Assembly (NCBI GenBank): GCA_963816975.1 | Contig: CAWFMD010000006.1 | Coordinates: 868,001 to 932,000, forward strand | DNA length: 64,000 nt | From: DASRIA01 sp963816975 | Lineage (GTDB): Bacteria > Actinomycetota > Thermoleophilia > Solirubrobacterales > JBBDJG01 | Direction: 5' to 3' | Part shown: in pieces, positions 58,667 through 64,000 of the stretch | Layout of the letters: every line of letters begins with the position of its first letter | How positions within the stretch are numbered: position 1 is the first letter of the stretch | The notes under the pieces: generated by a model | The model's input: only the letters and a program-made list of their open reading frames with translations | Told to the model about the DNA's origin: nothing | Database searches by the model: none | Position numbers and translations under genes: made by a program

Positions 58667-59331
58667 AGCGCGGCCGCCTTTTGTCGCAGCGCGATCTCGG
58701 GATCGACGTGGGCGGCGGCCGCGACGTCGACGACCGCCAGCAGCAGATCGCCGACCGCCTCGTACAGCTCGTCGGACCCGTGATGGGCGCCGTCCGGCTC
58801 CTGCGCGCGCGCCCGCGCGACCCGCGCCAGCGCGGTCGCCGGATCGGCCGCTCGGGGAGCGCTGCGCAGCCGCTTGCGCGCGTAGGTCAGAGCCGGCAGC
58901 GTTTCGGCGATCGCCCGCGCGCCGGGCTCGCGCTGCTTGATCGCATCCCAGTTCTCCTTGACGTCGGCCGCGGTCGCCGCATCCGTCGGGAGCCGGGACA
59001 GGTCCTGCGCCTTGAAGATGTGGGGGTGGCGGCGCACGAGCTTGTCCCGCGCACCGGTGGCGACTGCCGCGAGGTCACCGGCGCCGCGCTCCTCGAGCAG
59101 GAGCGAGAGGAAGTAGACCTGGAAGAGCACGTCCCCCAACTCGTCGAGCAGCTTTGCGTCGTCGCCGGAGTGTGCCGCGTCGGCAAGCTCATAGGCCTCC
59201 TCGACGGTGTGCGGGACGATGCTGCGCTCGTCCTGCTCACGATCCCACGGGCACTCGCGCCGCAGGCGGCGGGTGATCGCGTCGAGCTCGAGCAGCGCGT
59301 TGCGCAGCCGCTCGTCCCCGGCTCCCGGCAC
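58663..59331 (-). CDS. mazG: MazG-type nucleoside triphosphate pyrophosphohydrolase
   Basis: MazG hydrolyses NTPs to NMPs, cleaning damaged nucleotides. The N-terminal MazG domain has RRLRRECPWDREQDERSIVP, VEEAYELADAAHSG, and LLDELGDVLFQVYFLSLLLE with the EExxE/ExxD metal ligands. A second helical half follows (ENWDAIKQREPG, LYEAVGDLLLAVVDVAAAA), as in two-domain MazG proteins. GTG 59331 has AGGA about 6 nt upstream and lies 7 bp after the PPIase stop. Length 222 residues. It overlaps eno by 4 bp. Confidence 0.92.
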
Positions 59332-59338
59332 GCCGGTC

Positions 59339-60742
59339 CTACGGGTTGCCGGATGGGGGCGCGGCTTGGCCGCCGCCCTGCTGGGGTACCGGCTGACCGC
59401 CGGCGCCGCCGGGCGCGGTGCCGACCCCGGGCGGTACGCCGCCGGGTAGGGCCCCGGCCGCGTCCTTCTGGGGGGCGCCCCCGAGCGCCAGCGGAGCCAC
59501 CTGGGCGCCACCGGCCCCGCCGGGGAGGCCTGGCTGCTGTCCGGCGGCGGGCTGCTCGTTCCCGATCACCGTGCCGTTGCCGCTCCCGCCGGCGAGGGTG
59601 TTGCCGCTGCCGTCGAGCGCGGGCGGGCTGGCGCCGGTCGAACCGGGGATCGGCCGCTTCTGTCCGGGCGGCACCGGAGGGGTGGGCGTCGCGACGGGAT
59701 CACGGCCGTTGCGGCAGTCCGCGATCGTGTAGTCGGTCGCGCAGTCGGTGCGCGCGCGCCAGTCGTTGCGGAAGGTGCTGGAGAACTGGTCCAGATCCTT
59801 CTGCTGCTTCTGCGACACGAGCAGTTGCTGGATGCCCTGCTTGGACTGCTGCAGGCTCTGCTTGGAGGCCTTCGTGACCTTCGTGACCCGGAGCAGGTAG
59901 TAGCCGGCGTTGGTCTTGACCGGGCCCACGATCTTCTTCTCGACCGCGGCGAACACGGCGGCCTCCAGCTTCGGGTCCTGCTGGCCTTTCGTGATGCCCA
60001 GCAGCTTGCCGCCCTGATCCTTGGAAGCCCCGTCGACGGAGACGTCCTTGGCGACCGCGGCCCACTTCTCGCCGCCCTCCAAGCGCCGCTTGGCCGCGAG
60101 CGCCTGGTCTTGCTTTTCGGTCAGCACGAGCTCCAGGTCACGCCGCTCGGGCTGCGTGAACTGCTGCGCGTTGTCGTCGTAGTACTTCTCGATCTCGCTG
60201 TCCGAGATGTTCTGGCTGGACTCGATCACCTGCTGGCGGATCTTGTTGGACACCACGTCGAGCCGGACCCTGAACTTGAGGTCCTGCTCGGTCTGCCCCG
60301 ACGTCTTGAGGAAGCGCTGGTAGGCCTTCTCGTTGGGGAAGGACTGCTTCTTCGTCTCTTTGAACTGGCGGTCGACCTCGGCGGGTGTCGCGCTGACGCC
60401 GCGTTCCTTCGCCTCGCCCTCGATCCACTTGGCCGACACGAGGAACTGCATCACCTGCTGCTTCACGGCGTCGTACTGGCGGCTGCCGGGCTTGGGCGGC
60501 GCGGGCTTCTTCTGCCCCGGCTGTGGCTGGGACGCCACGACCGCGAGCCAGCGGTCGAAGTCCTGCTTCGAGATCGTGCCCGCATCCTCGATGTCGGCGA
60601 CGTCGTCGTCGGCGACCCCGCCCGTGGCGGAGAGGACCGCGGCGAGCGCGATCGCGACCACGCAAGCGAGCAGGATGAGGCCGATCGTGCGACCGGGCGG
60701 GGGCGTGGAGCCCTTGGCTGGTGATCGAGTGGGGCGAGCCAT
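59339..60742 (-). CDS. Membrane-anchored parvulin-type peptidyl-prolyl isomerase (SurA/PrsA-like)
   Basis: Residues 20-40 form a membrane anchor (IGLILLACVVAIALAAVLSA). The SurA-type N-terminal domain follows (SKQDFDRWLAVVASQ, QVMQFLVSAKWIEGEAKERG, FLKTSGQTEQDLKFRVRLDV). A parvulin domain lies at about 195-300: RRDLELVLTEKQDQALAAKR, GASKDQGGKLLGITKGQQDP and KTNAGYYLLRVTKVT. The last 120 residues are Pro/Gly/Ala-rich. It helps fold secreted proteins outside the membrane. Length 467 residues. TATAGT on the minus strand at 60783-60788 may be its promoter, giving a leader of about 35 nt. It sits between mfd and mazG. Confidence 0.88.
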   Translation of the reverse strand: MARPTRSPAKGSTPPPGRTIGLILLACVVAIALAAVLSATGGVADDDVADIEDAGTISKQDFDRWLAVVASQPQPGQKKPAPPKPGSRQYDAVKQQVMQFLVSAKWIEGEAKERGVSATPAEVDRQFKETKKQSFPNEKAYQRFLKTSGQTEQDLKFRVRLDVVSNKIRQQVIESSQNISDSEIEKYYDDNAQQFTQPERRDLELVLTEKQDQALAAKRRLEGGEKWAAVAKDVSVDGASKDQGGKLLGITKGQQDPKLEAAVFAAVEKKIVGPVKTNAGYYLLRVTKVTKASKQSLQQSKQGIQQLLVSQKQQKDLDQFSSTFRNDWRARTDCATDYTIADCRNGRDPVATPTPPVPPGQKRPIPGSTGASPPALDGSGNTLAGGSGNGTVIGNEQPAAGQQPGLPGGAGGAQVAPLALGGAPQKDAAGALPGGVPPGVGTAPGGAGGQPVPQQGGGQAAPPSGNP

Positions 60743-60834
60743 TCAGTGAAGCGGCCCGGGGGAAGTGCCGGGCGCGCGAGAACTATAGCGACGGTGTGGG
60801 CTGCGTTCGCAGGTTCCCCCGATCCGAAGGAGGG

Positions 60835-63800
60835 TCAGGCCGCGGCCGCCAGCTGCTGCTTCACGCGCAGCAGCGCGTCGGCGACCCGCACCACGGCGGC
60901 GAAGCGATCGCCGGCGCCGTCCTCGCTCATGCGCACGCGCAGGGTGCGCTTCAGCGACTCGTACACCGCGCCCTCGACCTCCGCGCGCAGCGCCCGGGCC
61001 TGGGTCGAGTCGAGCTCGATCGGGGAAACCGTCAGGCGTCCCTGCCGGAACTCGACGGTGCGGGCTCCGGCGCGACCGAGCTTGATGCGCGCCTCCTGCA
61101 GCCGCAGGAGGTTGGAGACCGGCTCGGGCACTGGGCCGAAGCGGTCCTCGAGCTCCTCCTCGATCGCGCCCAGGTCGGCGGGCTCGCGCGCCGCGGCGAT
61201 GCGGCGGTGCACGTCGATCTTGGCGACCTCGTACGGGATGTACTGCGCCGGCACGTACGCGTCGACCAGCACGTCGAGCCGCACCGGCTCCCATCCCGTG
61301 TCCGCCGGCTCGCCGTCGGCCGGCCGGCCGGCATTCACGGCGTCTTCGAGCATCTGCATGTAGAGCTCGAAGCCGACGGCCGCGACGTGGCCCGACTGCT
61401 CCGCCCCGAGCAGGTTCCCGGCGCCGCGGATCTCGAGGTCGCGCATCGCGATCTTGAACCCGGAGCCCAGCTCGGTGTAGTCGGACAGGGTCGCGAGCCG
61501 CGCGGCCGCATCGGCGCTGAGCGCCTCCGCCGACGGGTACAGCAGGTACGCGTAAGCGCGTTCCGCGGAGCGCCCGACGCGCCCGCGGATCTGGTAGAGC
61601 TGGGCGAGGCCGAGCCGGTCGGCGCGCTCCACGATCAGCGTGTTCGCCTGGGGGATGTCGAGCCCCGACTCGATGATCGTGGTGGAGACCAGGACCTGCG
61701 TGTCGCCTCGCAGGAATCCCATCATGGCCGCCTCGAGGTCGTCGGAGTCCATCTGCCCGTGCGCGACCGTGATCTTGGCGGCGGGCATCAGCGCGCGCAC
61801 GCCCTCCGCCGCCTGCTCGATCGTCTCGACGCGGTCGTGCAGGTAGAAGACCTGCCCGCCGCGCGCCAGTTCGCGCTCGATCGCACCGCGCACCAGGTCG
61901 TCGTCGTAGTCGCCCACATAGGTGTGGATCGGGCGGCGGCCCTCGGGCGGCGTCTCGATCACGGAGATGTCGCGCAGTCCGGCGAGGGACATCTGCAGCG
62001 TGCGCGGGATCGGCGTCGCCGAGAGCGCGAGCACGTCGACGGTCAGGCGCAGCTGCCGCAGCAGCTCCTTCTGCTTGACCCCGAAGCGCTGCTCCTCATC
62101 GACGATCACGAGGCCCAGCTCCTTGGGCTGCACGTCACGCGAGAGCAGGCGGTGTGTGCCCACCAGGATGTCGATCTTGCCCTCGCGGAAGTCGCCGATC
62201 ACGGCGCGCTGCTGGGCCGCGGAGCGGAAGCGCGAGAGCAGCTCGATGCGGAAGGGGAAGTCCGCGAGCCGCTCCGAGAACGTTCCGAAGTGCTGCTGGG
62301 CGAGGATCGTGGTAGGAGCCAGCACGAGTGTCTGCTTGCCGTCCCCGGCTGCCTTGAACGCCGCACGCAGCGCGACCTCGGTCTTGCCGTAGCCGACGTC
62401 ACCGCAGATCAGGCGGTCCATCGGCTGCGCGGACTCCATGTCGGCCTTGGTCTGCTCGATCGCCTCGAGCTGGTCGTCGGTCTCGCGGTAGGGAAAGGCG
62501 CGCTCGAACTCGAGCTGCCACTCGGAGTCCTGCTCGTACGCGTGGCCCGCGCGGCGCTTGCGCTCCGCGTAGAGGTTGATCAGGTCGCCCGCCATCTCGG
62601 CCGCGGCGCGCTTGGCCCGCGCCTTCATGTTGTCCCAGGTCTTCGAGCCGAGCTTGGAGAGCGCAGGCGACGCGCCGTCCGCGCCGACGTAGCGTGAAAG
62701 ACGATCGAGCTGGTCCGTGGGAACGAAGACCCGGTCGCCGTCGCGGTACTCGACCTCGAGGTAGTCGCGCGTGACCTGCGCGACGGTCTTGGTGTCGAAG
62801 CCCGTGAAGCGGCCGATGCCGTGGTCGGCGTGCACCACGATGTCGCCGGTGCGCAGCTCGGTGAACGCCTGGAACGCCTTGCCGCGCGTCCCCTCCGGGC
62901 GCTCGGCGCGGCGGCGGCGCAGCAACCGGTGGTCCGGGATCACCGCCACCTTCAGCTGGGGAGCGATGAAGCCCTCGCGCAGCCGCGCCTGCGCAAACCA
63001 GAGACCGTCGCCGGCGCGTTCGTGACCGTCGACGAACTGCGGGCGCAGCCGCGCCAGGTTGTACGCGGCGCGTTCGGCCTCACCGCGCCGGTCCCAGGCG
63101 ACGGCGACGGCGTAGCCCGAGCGCACGAGCTGCTCCAGCTCGGGCTCGGCCTCGGCGATCGTGCGCGCCGCGGTGTCCGCGGCCTGTGCCCGGAACTGGT
63201 GCGGCTGGTCGGCGGACACCGCGGACAGCGACACGTTCGCGCGCGCCTCGATCACCTTGCCGACCTCGGCGGGCGGCAGGTACAGGTCGTGCGCGTCGTC
63301 GGAGTGGAGGCTGGTGGTGACGTCCTGCCAGTGGTCGGCGAGCGCGGGCCGCAGCTCCTCCTCCGCCGCGACCATCACGGCCGCGTCGTCGGGCACGAGG
63401 TCGAGGAAGGAGCGAAAGCGCTCCACGGGCAGCACCTCGGCGATGTCGGGGCGCTGCTCGGACTCCTCCTCGGCCGCCAACTCGGCAAGCTCGCGGTACT
63501 CGGGCTCGAGCTCGGCGGCGGGGCGATCTCGACGCGTTGCGCGTCGGCCAGCGAGCGCTGGGTGAAGGTCGAGAACCAGCGCAGCGACTCGACCTCGTCG
63601 CCGAACAGCTCGACCCGCACCGCGCGCTCCTCGGTGGCCGGGTAGACGTCGAGGATTCCGCCCCGCAGCGCGAACTGCCCGCGCTCGAAGACCTGCTGCT
63701 CGCGCTCGTAGCCGCAGGCGACCAGGCGCGCGAGCGTCTCGTCCAGGTCGAGCGCTTCACCGACCTCGAGGCGGAAGCCGTGTGGCCGCAGCTCCGGGTC

Positions 63801-64000
63801 CGGGATCCGCTCCATCAGCGCGACGGCGCTCGCCACCACGATCGGCGGGTCGGCGTCCCCGGGCTCGAGCAGTGAGTCGAGCGCGGCGATCCGCAGGCCG
63901 ACCAGGTGCGGGGGCGGCGCCAGGTGCGACTCGTAGCGGACCCCGCGCGCGGGATAGAAGCGGACCGGCGCGGGTGCCCGGTAGGCGCGCAGGTCGAGCG
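60835..64000 (-). CDS. mfd: Transcription-repair coupling factor Mfd, 5' end outside the window and with an apparent frameshift
   Basis: Mfd removes stalled RNA polymerase and recruits UvrA. From the window edge inward: UvrB-like domains (VFERGQFALRGGILDVYPAT), a polymerase-interacting CarD-like domain (LRTGDIVVHADHGIGRFTGF), helicase motif I (ICGDVGYGKTEVALRAAF), motif II (VIVDEEQRFGVKQKE), the RGRVGRSAERAYAYLL motif and the C-terminal TRCF domain (LDVLVDAYVPAQYIPYEVAK). The frame changes at a GGGG run at 63520-63523 (plus strand): one more base would restore VEIAPAAELEPEYRELAELA. Before that point the frame read from 63998 is good Mfd sequence. Roughly 60-70 N-terminal residues lie beyond the window. 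The stop is at 60835. Confidence 0.9.

Overview
The window is high-GC DNA (about 70% by eye) packed with genes on both strands, with GTG and TTG starts common. The gene content fits a free-living actinobacterium, most likely class Thermoleophilia (Solirubrobacterales-like). The signs are a mfd-PPIase-mazG-eno-(peptidase)-divIC order that echoes the actinobacterial mfd-mazG-eno-divIC block, an actinobacterial GpgS, biotin carboxylase and carboxyltransferase subunits of the PccA/PccB type, a fused MoaD-MoaE, dodecin, and c-di-GMP and CsrA genes that suggest motility or surface life. The class-level placement is inference. I see no insertion sequence, prophage, CRISPR array or rRNA. One tRNA gene (Phe) is present. 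No gene-free stretch exceeds 300 bp; the longest are about 230-255 bp and are described as features or within the neighbouring genes.

Layout. 1-5.4 kb: a partial GNAT gene, then a signalling cluster (membrane hybrid histidine kinase, HD-GYP response regulator, convergent GAF-HD-GYP protein). 5.4-11.3 kb: YhaM-like nuclease, ThiI, a small membrane protein, photolyase, TetR and an ArsR-SRPBCC regulator. 11.4-15.2 kb: a rifamycin phosphotransferase, tRNA-Phe and an M23 peptidase. 15.3-21 kb: MrfA/YprA-like helicase, a glucosylglycerate-type compatible-solute pair (GpgS plus HAD phosphatase), glycerate kinase, macro-domain protein and a DtxR regulator. 21.7-27.4 kb: aminotransferase, SucCD, an odd HAD protein and a biotin-carrying carboxylase alpha subunit. 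27.7-31.9 kb: an accessory-looking surface locus with a giant Asn/Gln/Asp repeat protein, a proline-rich membrane protein and a divergent membrane-anchored XRE protein. 32-35 kb: sulfate assimilation (cysH-sat-TauE). 35-38.4 kb: dodecin, a carboxylase-epsilon-like protein, ornithine cyclodeaminase-like enzyme, Ogt plus ECF sigma, and TetR. 38.4-41 kb: a 16-repeat secreted protein. 41-49 kb: carboxylase beta subunit, GGDEF-EAL, small secreted proteins, methylmalonyl-CoA mutase and a MoaD-MoaE fusion. 49-52.4 kb: selA-selB. 52.4-54.7 kb: small genes, CsrA, a frameshifted Arg-rich protein and DivIC/FtsB. 54.7-64 kb: M14 carboxypeptidase, enolase, MazG, parvulin PPIase and mfd, which runs off the window and carries an apparent frameshift.

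How the parts work together. PccA, PccB, the mutase subunit and SucCD together cover most of the route propionyl-CoA to succinyl-CoA to succinate, though they are scattered. CysH and Sat feed sulfite production, with a TauE/SafE exporter behind them. Several regulators bind c-di-GMP or make and break it. At least a dozen starts have a TANNNT hexamer 6-10 nt upstream and no clear Shine-Dalgarno, which points to leaderless or near-leaderless mRNAs. Other genes, such as the repeat protein and the M23 peptidase, have textbook Shine-Dalgarno sites instead.
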